Below are positions 46,557 to 55,591 of a DNA stretch of 64,000 nucleotides, piece after piece. The stretch is from Sphingomonas caeni. Lineage in GTDB: Bacteria > Pseudomonadota > Alphaproteobacteria > Sphingomonadales > Sphingomonadaceae. The stretch lies in NCBI RefSeq assembly GCF_026013415.1, contig NZ_JAPDOK010000001.1, positions 623,342 through 687,341 of the forward strand, read 5' to 3'. Below the pieces are notes generated by a model. The model was given only the letters and a program-made list of their open reading frames with translations. It did not search any database and was not told the DNA's origin. A program made the translations under genes and the position numbers. The number at the start of each line of letters is the position of its first letter. Position 1 is the first letter of the stretch.

Positions 46557-47390
46557 ATGCCGCAACACTGCCGGGCTGCGGCGGCAATTACCCGACCGGC
46601 GCGGCCTTTGGGGGAAGCGTTGAGGGAAACCGACAGCAAGCTGGCAAGGGTCGTGCCGCCGGTGCTCGTGATCGCGCTGCTGATCGCGGTCTGGTGGGCG
46701 GTCGTCGCACGCAGCGACAGCCCGATCTTCCCGACGCCGTGGCAGGTCGTCACCGGCGCATGGGACCTCGCGCAGGACGGCACGCTATGGGACCATATCC
46801 AGGCGTCGCTGGTCCGTGTCGGCATCGGATTCGGGCTGGCGTTTCTGGTCGCCGTCCCGCTGGGCCTGTGGATGGGGTGGGTTCCCGGCGCCTATTACAC
46901 GCTGAACCCGCTCTTCCAGATGCTCCGCCCGATCTCGCCGATCGCCTGGATCCCCGTCGCGATCCTCTGGTTCGGGGTCGGCAATCTGTCGCCGGTCTTC
47001 CTGATCTTCATCGCCTCGGTCTTCCCGATGATCGTCCAGACCACCGTGGGCGTGCGCACGATCGACCGGCGCTATCTGCGCGCGGCGGCGAATTTCGGGG
47101 TCTCGCGCTCGGTGCTGTTCCGCCGGGTCGTGTTCCCCGCGGTGCTGCCCGAGATCATCGTGGGGATGCGGATCGGTCTCGGCGTGGCGTGGCTGGTCGT
47201 GGTCGCGGCGGAGATGATCGCGCTCAATTCGGGCCTTGGCTATCTGATCATGGACTCGCGCAACGCCGGCAACCGCTATGACCTGGTGATCGCCAGCATG
47301 ATCATCATCGGCGTGATCGGCCTGCTTCTCGACGGCGCCACCCGCCTGCTCGAGCAGATGAAAACGGTGAAGTGGCGCTATGTCCGTTAG
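46557..47390 (+). CDS. ABC transporter permease, NitT/TauT type
   Basis: Protein of 277 aa from ATG 46557, or 256 aa from TTG 46620, which has a better SD (GGGGGAAG); I give the longer. About six transmembrane helices and the EAA-type cytoplasmic loop (AAANFGVSRSVLFRRVVFPAVLPEIIVG region). Same family as SsuC/NrtB. It forms an importer with the binding protein at 44256 and the ATPase at 47646, though a repeat element now separates it from the ATPase. Confidence 0.9.
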   Translation: MPQHCRAAAAITRPARPLGEALRETDSKLARVVPPVLVIALLIAVWWAVVARSDSPIFPTPWQVVTGAWDLAQDGTLWDHIQASLVRVGIGFGLAFLVAVPLGLWMGWVPGAYYTLNPLFQMLRPISPIAWIPVAILWFGVGNLSPVFLIFIASVFPMIVQTTVGVRTIDRRYLRAAANFGVSRSVLFRRVVFPAVLPEIIVGMRIGLGVAWLVVVAAEMIALNSGLGYLIMDSRNAGNRYDLVIASMIIIGVIGLLLDGATRLLEQMKTVKWRYVR

Positions 47391-47660
47391 GGTGTGTACT
47401 CATTCCCCGCGATGCCCGGGATCGCCCGGAGAAGGCCGCTGGCAAGGAGCGGTGCGCAGCCGCGTAGCTGAAGCTACGCGCAAGCAGCGGCGACGCAGCC
47501 AGCGGCCTTCTCCGGGCGACCGCGAAGCGGCGGGCGCATTTTGGCGCACAGCGGCGTCGTTCGTCGGTCACGATGGAAATCCATCGCTCCACTCCTCACT
47601 CCTAGCCGTGCGCCAAAATGCGCTCCGTCACGGGCGTCGCGGGGAATGAGTACACACCCT
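47389..47660. repeat. Cloverleaf-like inverted-repeat element inside an ABC operon
   Basis: Perfect 24-bp terminal inverted repeats (47389-47412 and 47637-47660). Inside are two side-by-side arms: 47423-47443 with 47498-47518 (21 bp), capped by a 9-bp hairpin at 47461-47480; and 47534-47549 with 47608-47623 (16 bp), capped by a 6-bp hairpin at 47571-47586. It has no coding capacity of its own, so it is MITE-like or a large structured RNA. It begins at the permease stop and contains the ATPase start codon. Confidence 0.88.
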
Positions 47661-48383
47661 CACAAGATCACGGTCGATGGCATCGGCAAGTCCTTCGGCG
47701 ATCTGTCGGTCGTCGGCGGAGTGAGCTTCGACGTCCGCGACGGCGAATTCGTCGCGATCGTCGGTCCATCGGGTTGCGGCAAATCGACCCTGATGAACAT
47801 CATCGCCGGGTTCGAGCGCGCGGATCGCGGCACGATCCGGATCGACGGCGTCGAGCGCAGCGGGCCGAGCCGCAACGGGATCATGATCTCGCAGCAGGGA
47901 TCGGTGTTCCCCTGGCTGACCGTCCACGAAAACCTGATGTTCGCGCTGAGCGGCACCCGCCATGGCGACAAGGAGGCGCGCGCCCATCGCTATATCGAGT
48001 TGGTCGGGCTCGCCGGGTTCGAGAAGGCCTATCCGCACGAGCTGTCGGGCGGGATGCTCAAGCGCGTCGAGATCGCCCGTGCGCTCGTGGTCAAGCCCGA
48101 GATCCTCTATATGGACGAGCCCTTCTCGGCGCTCGACGCGCTGATGAGCCTCAGGATGCAGACCGAGCTGCGCCGCATCCTCGACGAAGAGCGCCATACC
48201 GTGCTGCTGATCACGCATGATGTCGAGGAAGCGATCTTCCTTGCCGATCGCATCCTCGTCCTGTCGCCGCGCCCGACGGTGATCCAGACCAGCTTCCAGG
48301 TCGATATGCCGCACCCGCGCAAGCTCTCCGACCCCAGGGCGCAGGAATTGCGCGAAGCGATCCTCAAGGAACTCGGGCTCTAG
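47646..48383 (+). CDS. ABC transporter ATP-binding protein, NitT/TauT type
   Basis: Protein of 245 aa. Walker A GPSGCGKST (about 40), Q-loop SQQGSVFPW, signature LSGGM, Walker B ILYMDEPFSALDAL and switch His in LLITHDVEEA. It energises the importer formed with the genes at 44256 and 46557. The ATG at 47646 lies inside the right arm of the inverted-repeat element, so the first residues (MSTHP) come from the element; the original start was probably lost on insertion. Confidence 0.94.
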   Translation: MSTHPHKITVDGIGKSFGDLSVVGGVSFDVRDGEFVAIVGPSGCGKSTLMNIIAGFERADRGTIRIDGVERSGPSRNGIMISQQGSVFPWLTVHENLMFALSGTRHGDKEARAHRYIELVGLAGFEKAYPHELSGGMLKRVEIARALVVKPEILYMDEPFSALDALMSLRMQTELRRILDEERHTVLLITHDVEEAIFLADRILVLSPRPTVIQTSFQVDMPHPRKLSDPRAQELREAILKELGL

Positions 48384-48487
48384 CGCCAAAGTACTTGAAA
48401 TGTTGGATTTTGCCTGCTTGGCTTCGCGCGCCCGGGAGCTTGGGGCCGCTCTTTGACATCGCGAAGCACTGGCGCGGCAATAGGCGC

Positions 48488-48571
48488 GATCAGTGTAACC
48501 CTGGTGTTACCTTTGCTTCCCGCGCGCCGCGAACGAAGGCGCCGATCAGTGTCAAGTTCGTGTCAACTTTG
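48488..48571 (+). promoter_or_regulatory. Pair of related 28-nt direct repeats upstream of the GH9 gene
   Basis: 48488-48515 and 48544-48571 both begin GATCAGTGT and end in a CTTTG motif, agreeing at about 20 of 28 positions, 56 nt apart (GTGTAAC...GTTAC and GTGTCAA...GTCAAC). They look like two sites for one regulator. The regulator is not identified. Confidence 0.45.
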
Positions 48572-48611
48572 AGCCAATCCGATCCCGGCTTTCGCTCCGC
48601 GCGCATTCCAT

Positions 48612-48623
48612 GTTAGCGCTAAC
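48612..48623 (+). promoter_or_regulatory. LacI-family-like operator upstream of the GH9 gene
   Basis: GTTAGCGCTAAC is a perfect 12-bp palindrome 40 nt upstream of the GH9 start. The TTAGCGCTAA core is the type bound by LacI-family sugar repressors. No LacI gene lies in the window. Confidence 0.55.
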
Positions 48624-48662
48624 TTTCGAGCGGGAATCACTCGCCGCCGGAGAGGAAACCGC

Positions 48663-51116
48663 ATGAAGCGCATCGCCGCCGCCCTGTTGCTTGCCACTGC
48701 CGCCATGCCTGCCAGCGCCCAGACGCTGAGCCTCAGCCCGCAAGGCTATTTCGAGGCCCGCGGGGCCAACGTCCTCGTCTTCTCCAACTGGTATGACGGC
48801 CTGTTCGCGGACTCCAAAATCTCGGGCGTGGAGATCGTTCAGCAGGACGTCCGTACCGCCACCAACGGCGATGTCCGCCTCTCCGCCACGCCGGGCCAAT
48901 GGGACCCGATCGGCGCGCTCGTCAGCCGCAATGTCGATGCCACGAGGGGCGCGATCGAGGCGGTGCTCGAATACAAGGATTACGGCTTCCGCTACCGCAT
49001 CCGCGCCGAGCGCCGCGGCGAGGCAGTGGTGATCGCGGTCATCCTCGACCAGCCCCTCCCCGCCGCCCTCGCGGGCAAGGCCGGGTTCAACCTCGAATTT
49101 CTCCCCTCGGCCTATTTCCACCACAGCTATTTCGCCGACGGCCAGCCCGGCACCTTCCCGCTCCACCCCTCATCGGACATGCGTTCGGGCGGCGAGCGCA
49201 ACGCCGCCAGCGGCCGCAACATCGGCGCGGGTGCCGAACCCCTCCCCCTCGCCACCGGCAGCAATTTCGTCCTCGCCCCCGAAGACCCCAACCGCCGCGT
49301 CACCATCACTGGCAACGCGCCTATCAACCTCTATGACGGCCGCGACCAGGCGCAGAATGGCTGGTTCGTCCTCCGCTCCGAACTCCCCGCGAACAAGACC
49401 GGCCGCGTCGTCGAATGGACGATCGCGCCCAACAGTGTCGCCGATTATGTCCGCAAGCCGGTGATCGGCCATTCGCAGCTCGGCTACACCCCCGAACAGG
49501 CCAAGGTCGCGGTGATCGAGCTCGACCGCAACGCCACGCCCACCGGCCCCGCCAAGCTGCTGCGCGTGAACGCCGATGGCGGCTTCACCGAAGCCGCCGC
49601 CGCCGAGCCCAAGCCTTGGGGCGACTATCTCCGCTACAGCTACCGCATTTTCGACTTCAGCCAGGTGAAGGCCCCCGGCCTCTACTGCCTGGAATATTCC
49701 GGCACCCGCACCGCGACCTTCCGCATCGCGCCGGACCTCTACGCCAGGGCCTGGTACCCCACCAACGACGTCTACATGCCCGTCGCGATGGACCATATGT
49801 TCGTCAACGAGGCGTACCGCGTCTGGCACGGCGACCCCCACCGCGACGACGCCAAACAGGCCCCGCTCAATCACGATCATATCGACCTCTACGCCCAGGG
49901 CCCCACCACCGACACCAGGTTCGCGCCCGGCGAACATATCCCCGGCCTCAATGTCGGCGGCTGGCTCGACGCGGGCGATTTCGACCTGCGCACCCAGACC
50001 AATTACGGCGTCGTCCGCGAGCTGGTCGATATCTGGGAGACGTGGAAGCCGCTGCGCGACCAGACCCTCGTCGACCAGTCCAAACGCCATGTCGAGATCC
50101 ACGTCCCCGATGGCTCCCCCGACATCCTCCAGCAGATCGAGCATGGCACGCTCCAGCTGATCGCCCAGTTCGGCGCGGTCGGCCACGCGATCCACGGCAT
50201 CGTCGAACCCGATGTCGCGCAATATACCCATCTCGGCGACGCCGCGTCGAAGACCGACGGCGTGCCCGGCACCGACGACGACCGCTGGGCCTTCACCACC
50301 AAGGTTTCGGCGCTCAATTACGGCTCAATCGCCGCGATCGCCGCCGCGTCGCGCGCGCTCAAGGAGTTCCGCCCCGAGCTATCGGCCAAAGGCATCGCGC
50401 TCGCCAGGCGCATCTGGGACGAGGAGCACAGCCATGCCCCCGATCTCTATAGTCATGGCAACACCACCGGCGGCCCGATCGATTCGGAGGAATTCGGCGC
50501 CGCGGTCGAATTGCTCGTCGCGACCGGCGACAAGAAGTATGAAGACCGCGTCGCCGCCCTGCTCCCGGCGATGGCCAAGCGCTTCCCCTTCGGCCTCACC
50601 ACCGCGATCGACGCGATCCCGCACATGCCCGCGAGCTACAAGGCCGCGATCCGCGCCGCGATCGTCGATTTCCAAAAGCGCCCGCCCTTCGGCCGCGCCA
50701 ATCCCTATGGCGTGCCGATCACCGAAGGCGGCTGGGCCGGCAACGGGCTGGTCGTGAACCTCGGCATCACCGACTACGCCATCCACCGCGCCTTCCCCGA
50801 TCTCTCGAACGGCGACACGGTCTTCCGCGCGCTCGACTATCTCCACGGCACCCATCCGGGCTCGGACATCTCGTTCGTCTCGGGGGTCGGCACCGTCTCG
50901 AAGGAAGTCGCGTACGGCAGCAACCGCGCCGATTTCAGCTACATCGCCGGCGGCGTCGTCCCCGGCGTGCTGATCATCAAGCCCGACTTGCCCGAGAATA
51001 GCGAGCAATGGCCCTTCTTCTGGGGCGAGAACGAATATGTCGTGAACCTCGGGCCGAGCTATATCGCGCTGGTCCATGCCGCGGATGACGTCGCGAAGGA
51101 GCGGGGGAAGCGCTGA
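48663..51116 (+). CDS. Glycoside hydrolase family 9 protein, secreted
   Basis: Protein of 817 aa. Signal peptide to about 20 (MPASAQ). An unassigned N-terminal beta region (about 20-255) precedes an Ig-like CelD_N domain (about 260-360, RKPVIGHSQLGYTPEQAKVAV) and the GH9 (alpha/alpha)6 barrel. GGWLDAGDFD (about 431-440) carries the catalytic base Asp pair and FFWGENEYVVN (about 784) the catalytic acid Glu. GH9 enzymes are endoglucanases or act on related beta-glucans. A terminator hairpin follows. Confidence 0.92.
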   Translation: MKRIAAALLLATAAMPASAQTLSLSPQGYFEARGANVLVFSNWYDGLFADSKISGVEIVQQDVRTATNGDVRLSATPGQWDPIGALVSRNVDATRGAIEAVLEYKDYGFRYRIRAERRGEAVVIAVILDQPLPAALAGKAGFNLEFLPSAYFHHSYFADGQPGTFPLHPSSDMRSGGERNAASGRNIGAGAEPLPLATGSNFVLAPEDPNRRVTITGNAPINLYDGRDQAQNGWFVLRSELPANKTGRVVEWTIAPNSVADYVRKPVIGHSQLGYTPEQAKVAVIELDRNATPTGPAKLLRVNADGGFTEAAAAEPKPWGDYLRYSYRIFDFSQVKAPGLYCLEYSGTRTATFRIAPDLYARAWYPTNDVYMPVAMDHMFVNEAYRVWHGDPHRDDAKQAPLNHDHIDLYAQGPTTDTRFAPGEHIPGLNVGGWLDAGDFDLRTQTNYGVVRELVDIWETWKPLRDQTLVDQSKRHVEIHVPDGSPDILQQIEHGTLQLIAQFGAVGHAIHGIVEPDVAQYTHLGDAASKTDGVPGTDDDRWAFTTKVSALNYGSIAAIAAASRALKEFRPELSAKGIALARRIWDEEHSHAPDLYSHGNTTGGPIDSEEFGAAVELLVATGDKKYEDRVAALLPAMAKRFPFGLTTAIDAIPHMPASYKAAIRAAIVDFQKRPPFGRANPYGVPITEGGWAGNGLVVNLGITDYAIHRAFPDLSNGDTVFRALDYLHGTHPGSDISFVSGVGTVSKEVAYGSNRADFSYIAGGVVPGVLIIKPDLPENSEQWPFFWGENEYVVNLGPSYIALVHAADDVAKERGKR

Positions 51117-51118
51117 TT

Positions 51119-51139
51119 CCCTCTCCCTCCGGGAGAGGG
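51119..51139. terminator. Bidirectional hairpin between convergent genes
   Basis: CCCTCTCCC (51119-51127) and GGGAGAGGG (51131-51139) form a perfect 9-bp stem with a 3-nt loop. It separates the GH9 stop (51116) from the MHYT protein stop (51142). There is no T-run. Confidence 0.6.
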
Positions 51140-51141
51140 AG

Positions 51142-53166
51142 TTAAGCCGACTTCCGCTTCCTCGCCACCGCCGCCGGCTGCGCCTGCGGCTGCCCGAACA
51201 GGAACCCCTGCACCTCGTCGCACCCCTCGCGCCGCATCACGAGGAGCTGGCGCTCGGTCTCGATCCCCTCGGCGAGGATCGGGATCGACAGGCTCTTGCC
51301 CAGCGCCAGCACCGCGCGGATGATCGCGATCGCCTGCGGGCTGTCGAGCTCGGCGACGAACAGCCGGTCAAGCTTGATCTTGTCGAACGGGAAGGCGCGC
51401 AGCGTCTCGAGTGACGAATAGCCCGTCCCGAAATCGTCGAGCGCCACGCCCACGCCCAGCGCCTTGATCTGGCGCAGCACATGGAGCGCCTGGTCGCGAT
51501 TGGTCATGATCGCGGTCTCGGTCAGCTCGATCTCGAGCCGGCGCGGCGGCAGCCCGGTCTCGAGCATGATCTGATGGAACAGCGCGGGCAGCCCCGCATG
51601 CCCCAGCTGCGCGGGCGAGACGTTGACCGCCACCTTCCACGGCTGCTCCCAGGTCATCGCATCGCTGCAGGCGCGCCGCATCACCCATTCGCCGAGCGCC
51701 GGGATCAGCCCATATTCCTCGGCCAGCGGCACGAACATCTCGGGCGAAACCGGCCCGCGCTCGGCATGCGTCCAGCGCACCAGCGCCTCATAGCCGCTCA
51801 CTTCGCGCGAATCGGCATGCGCCTGGACCTGATACTGGATCTCCAGCCCATTCTCCTCGATCGCGCGGCGCAGATCGGCGGCCAGCTCGCGCCGCTCGCG
51901 GATCGCCTCGTCGATCGGCGCGTCGTAGAAACAGGGGCCCGAAACCCCCGCGGTCTTGGCGCGATGCATCGCGAGATGCGCGTTGTTGGTCAGCGTCTGC
52001 GCATCGCCGGCATCCTGCGGATAGGCCGCCACGCCGATGCTCGCCGCGATCCGCGCGTTGAGCGATCCGATCGTGACGGGCGCCACCAGCGCCGCCTCGA
52101 TCCGCTCGGCAAAGCCGGTCAGCTGCTGGGGCAGGTCGTAGCGGATCACCGCGACGAACTCGTCCCCGCCGAAGCGCGCGACCAGCTCGTGCCGCCGCAT
52201 CTGTCCGCGCATCCGCTGCGCCAGCGTCGCGAGCACCGCATCGCCCGCCTTGTGACCATGCGCGTCGTTGATTTCCTGGAACCGGTCAACGTTGACAGCG
52301 ACGACGCCCAGATGCGCGCCGCTGGTCCGGGCGATCTCGATCTGGCGCGTCAGCTCGTCGATCAGCGCGGCCCGATTGGGCAGTCCGGTCAGCGCGTCGT
52401 TGGTCGCCATATGGTGCAGGCGGCGCTGCACGTCCGATCGGGTCGAGCGATCGATCGCCGCCGCCGCCACGCCCGCGGCAATCACCACCAGCCCGACCAG
52501 CGCGGTCGCCAGCCCCAGCGCCTGCATCTGCCGCGTGTCGAGCGGCGCCTCGCTCAGCGTGAGCGGCGTGATCTTGAGCGCGGTCATCGCCACGAAGTGC
52601 AGCGCCGCGATCGCCACCACGAGCAACCCCGTCGCCGCCGCCATCCGATGCCGCGCCAGACGCGGCCATTGCAGCGCCCCGAGCGCCAGCGCCGCGAAGA
52701 ACGACGCCGCCAGCTCCGAGACGGCGACATAGCCCGCACGCCATTCGACCAGCCCGTCGATGCGGTACGCCGCCATGCCGGTGAAATGCATCGTCGAGAT
52801 CGCCACGCCGACGATCGCCCCGCCGAGCAGCGACCAGAGCATCCCCGGCCGCCACACCGCGATCCAGAAGCCCGCGCCCGTCCCCACCACCGCAACGATC
52901 AGCGAGACGATCGTCAGCACCGGATCGAGCGTCACCGGCACCCCGGCGCGATAGGCGAGCATCGCCACGAAATGGGTGCACCAGATCGTCGCGCCCGCAC
53001 CGACCGCGGTCAGGAACAGCCAGCCGAGCCGCTGCACCCCGTGGGTCTCGCGCGCGAGCCCGAGCATCTGCACGACCGCGAACGCGCCGACGCAGCACAC
53101 GAAAACGGCAAGCAGGACCAGCCAGGGATCATGTTCGCGCCCGATGCACAATGCGACGTCGATCAT
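51142..53166 (-). CDS. MHYT-GGDEF-EAL membrane c-di-GMP enzyme
   Basis: Protein of 674 aa. Seven-helix MHYT sensor at about 10-240 with the repeat motif THFVAMLAY, MHFTGMAAY and LHFVAMTAL, suggested to sense a diatomic gas or redox through copper. GGDEF domain has an intact FGGDEF. EAL domain has GYEALVRW and DDFGTGYSSL, so phosphodiesterase activity is likely. It may make or degrade c-di-GMP. It starts 114 nt from the PilZ gene stop on the same strand. Confidence 0.95.
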   Translation of the reverse strand: MIDVALCIGREHDPWLVLLAVFVCCVGAFAVVQMLGLARETHGVQRLGWLFLTAVGAGATIWCTHFVAMLAYRAGVPVTLDPVLTIVSLIVAVVGTGAGFWIAVWRPGMLWSLLGGAIVGVAISTMHFTGMAAYRIDGLVEWRAGYVAVSELAASFFAALALGALQWPRLARHRMAAATGLLVVAIAALHFVAMTALKITPLTLSEAPLDTRQMQALGLATALVGLVVIAAGVAAAAIDRSTRSDVQRRLHHMATNDALTGLPNRAALIDELTRQIEIARTSGAHLGVVAVNVDRFQEINDAHGHKAGDAVLATLAQRMRGQMRRHELVARFGGDEFVAVIRYDLPQQLTGFAERIEAALVAPVTIGSLNARIAASIGVAAYPQDAGDAQTLTNNAHLAMHRAKTAGVSGPCFYDAPIDEAIRERRELAADLRRAIEENGLEIQYQVQAHADSREVSGYEALVRWTHAERGPVSPEMFVPLAEEYGLIPALGEWVMRRACSDAMTWEQPWKVAVNVSPAQLGHAGLPALFHQIMLETGLPPRRLEIELTETAIMTNRDQALHVLRQIKALGVGVALDDFGTGYSSLETLRAFPFDKIKLDRLFVAELDSPQAIAIIRAVLALGKSLSIPILAEGIETERQLLVMRREGCDEVQGFLFGQPQAQPAAVARKRKSA

Positions 53167-53280
53167 GACCGGCCTTCACGGGGCACTGACCGGCACGATG
53201 CCGATACCGCCATATTGGACCGACTCGTACACCGATCGCAGTTAATATGCCGTGAAATTGCGCGAACTTGCGGGCCTTGC

Positions 53281-53928
53281 TCAGGCAGCCGGCTGGGTCG
53301 CGCCGCTCCCCATCCATTCGGCAAGCACGTCCATCTGCACCGGAATGTCGAATTCCATCCCCGCATGGAGATCATGGCACCAGCGCACCCGCCCGGTCAG
53401 CGGCGGCAGCCCGTCGACGAACAGCGCCACCTCCATATCGGTGGACAGCGCCGCCTCGGTCTCGAACTTGGCGCCGTTGAGCGACAGGTCGCACAGCGTC
53501 ACTTCGCTTTCGAGATCGTCGGTGTGCATCGTCGCGGCGCGGCGGATCCGCAGCCGCGGCGTGCGCGCGACGCGGCGATAGGGGCCCATCCGGCTCGCCC
53601 CGCGCAGTGCCTCGACCACGTCGATCGACTCGGCAAAGGCGACGCCCGCCAGGTCGTCCTGAACCCAGATCACGGTCGCGGGGACCGGGCAATCGGGGGT
53701 CACTTCGACCTCCACATCGGTGCCTACATCGATCGGCTGATAGAGGCGCAGCATTGCGCCCGCGCTCGAGATATTGCGGATCATGCACAGCCGCTGTTCC
53801 AGCCCGACGATCAGCTTGCCGACGCGCAGCAGCGAGGTTTGCCGCTCCTCGGCCCGCCGCTCGGGCGGGCTTGGAACCACCTCGCCGAAAAACACCGAGG
53901 TCAGCTCATGCGCTTCGTAATTATCCAC
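53281..53928 (-). CDS. Tandem PilZ-domain protein
   Basis: Protein of 215 aa from GTG 53928, preceded by AGAGGGGG; a TTG at 53973 is the alternative. Two PilZ-like modules: RRAEERQ followed by IRNISSAGA (NxSxxG), and RRVARTPRLRIRR followed by LCDLSLNGA (DxSxxG). Both keep the c-di-GMP motif pair. It is a likely effector for the adjacent MHYT-GGDEF-EAL protein. Confidence 0.88.
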   Translation of the reverse strand: MDNYEAHELTSVFFGEVVPSPPERRAEERQTSLLRVGKLIVGLEQRLCMIRNISSAGAMLRLYQPIDVGTDVEVEVTPDCPVPATVIWVQDDLAGVAFAESIDVVEALRGASRMGPYRRVARTPRLRIRRAATMHTDDLESEVTLCDLSLNGAKFETEAALSTDMEVALFVDGLPPLTGRVRWCHDLHAGMEFDIPVQMDVLAEWMGSGATQPAA

Positions 53929-54042
53929 TGTGCCCCCTCTTCCCGCAACGCGGGAAAACGATCCCTGGCCCAATACTGGAGGCTGCAGCCTGCCCTAAAC
54001 CTGCTTCCGCTTGCTCAACGAAAAGGGTTATCGTCGCGGTTA

Positions 54043-54054
54043 GACAGCGTTGTC
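54043..54054 (+). promoter_or_regulatory. LacI-family-like operator upstream of the GH1 gene
   Basis: GACAGCGTTGTC is a near-perfect palindrome (GACARCGYTGTC type), 58 nt upstream of the GH1 start. LacI-family regulators of this group bind TGACA-CG-TGTCA sites. No regulator gene lies nearby. Confidence 0.5.
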
Positions 54055-54112
54055 AGTTGCTGCTAGGCTCAAGCTGCTATTCAAATGCCCAGAACAGAAT
54101 CGGGAGAGGACC

Positions 54113-55582
54113 ATGACCAAATTCTCACGCCGCGATATCGGCAAGACCCTGGGCGCCGCCGCGGCGGGCGCGGTGGCCGCCAATCTGGCGACCGGCACGG
54201 CCGAGGCGAGCAAGGCGCCTGCGGCGGCATCCGGCCCGACGCTGCACGACCGTCCCTTTCCCCAGGATTTCAAATGGGGCTGCGCCACCGCTTCCTATCA
54301 GGTCGAGGGCGCCGCCACCGAGGATGGGCGCGGGCCGACCAATTGGGACGTCTTCTCCCACACCCCCGGCAAGGTCCATGACGGCGACACCGGCGACGTC
54401 GCGAACGACAGCTATCACCGCTACAAGGAAGACCACCAGCTGCTGAAGAATCTGGGCGTCGATATGTACCGCATGTCGATCGCCTGGTCGCGCATCTTCC
54501 CCGAAGGCCGCGGCAAACCCAACCAGAAGGGCGTCGATCACTACAAGGCGGTGCTCGACGATCTGCTCGAGCAGGGCATCGACCCTTATGTCACCATGTT
54601 CCACTGGGACTATCCCTCCGCCCTCCCCGGTGGCTGGCAGAATCGCGACACCAGCTACGCCTTCGCCGATTATGCCGGCTACATGGCCGGCCAGATCGGC
54701 GACCGCGTCCAGCATTTCATGACCACCAACGAGATCCGCTGCTTCACCGATTTGAGCCACAAGCAGGGCCTCCACGCCCCCGGGCTCAAGCTCGGCGACA
54801 AGGACGCCAACCAGGTCCGCCATCACGGCGTGCTCGCGCACGGCCTCGCGGTCCAGGCGATCCGTGCCAAGGTGCCCGCCCGCACCCAGATCGGCCTTGC
54901 CGAGAACCCGACCTTCTACGTGCCGGTGATGAACACCCCAGAGCATATCGCCGCCGCGCGCACCGCCACCCGCGACGCCAACGCGATGTTCCTCGGGGTG
55001 ATCATGGAGGGCAAATATATCGACAGCTACGTCCGGTCGGAGGGCGCCAACATGCCCGTGATCAAGGACGGCGACCTCAAGATCATCTCGAGCCCGCTCG
55101 ATTTCGTCGGGCTCAATTGCTACCAGCCCAACTATGCCCGCGCCGACGCCAATGCGGCCTCGGGCTACAAGCTCCTCCCGCATCCGACCTCGGCGCCGCG
55201 CATGGCCTCGCCCTGGCTCTATGTCGGGCCCGAGGTACTCTACTGGGCGGTGCGCACCGTCACCGAGCTTTACGGTCCCAAGGCGATCTACATCACCGAA
55301 AATGGCTGCTCGTCGGACGACAAGCTCGTCGACGGCCGGGTCGAGGACACCGACCGGCTGATGTACCTCCGCAACTATATCGGCGAACTCCAGCGCGCGG
55401 TCGCCGAGGGCTATCCCGCGGTCGGCTATTTCCTGTGGAGCCTGATGGACAATTTCGAATGGGCCGACGGCTATTCGAAGCGCTTCGGCATCCATTATGT
55501 CGACTTCCAGACCCAGAAGCGCACGCCGAAGCTCAGCGCCGAATGGTATAAGGAGCTGATCAAGCGCAAGGCGATGCTCTGA
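54113..55582 (+). CDS. Glycoside hydrolase family 1 beta-glucosidase, Tat-exported
   Basis: Protein of 489 aa; GGAGAGGA precedes ATG 54113. Tat signal SRRDIGKTLGAAAAGAVAA, mature from about 32. GH1 barrel: FKWGCATASYQVEGA, MYRMSIAWSRIFPEG, nucleophile E396 in YITENG. The acid/base motif reads TNE207-I-R rather than the usual TNEP, keeping the Glu but losing the Pro. It probably hydrolyses beta-glucosides in the periplasm, perhaps downstream of the GH9 enzyme. Confidence 0.93.
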   Translation: MTKFSRRDIGKTLGAAAAGAVAANLATGTAEASKAPAAASGPTLHDRPFPQDFKWGCATASYQVEGAATEDGRGPTNWDVFSHTPGKVHDGDTGDVANDSYHRYKEDHQLLKNLGVDMYRMSIAWSRIFPEGRGKPNQKGVDHYKAVLDDLLEQGIDPYVTMFHWDYPSALPGGWQNRDTSYAFADYAGYMAGQIGDRVQHFMTTNEIRCFTDLSHKQGLHAPGLKLGDKDANQVRHHGVLAHGLAVQAIRAKVPARTQIGLAENPTFYVPVMNTPEHIAAARTATRDANAMFLGVIMEGKYIDSYVRSEGANMPVIKDGDLKIISSPLDFVGLNCYQPNYARADANAASGYKLLPHPTSAPRMASPWLYVGPEVLYWAVRTVTELYGPKAIYITENGCSSDDKLVDGRVEDTDRLMYLRNYIGELQRAVAEGYPAVGYFLWSLMDNFEWADGYSKRFGIHYVDFQTQKRTPKLSAEWYKELIKRKAML

Positions 55583-55591
55583 GGCCCTGGT

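Noticed and set aside
47391..47645. Possible coding region between the ABC permease and ATPase
   Set aside because: The whole stretch is covered by nested inverted repeats and the open frames have no family or SD.
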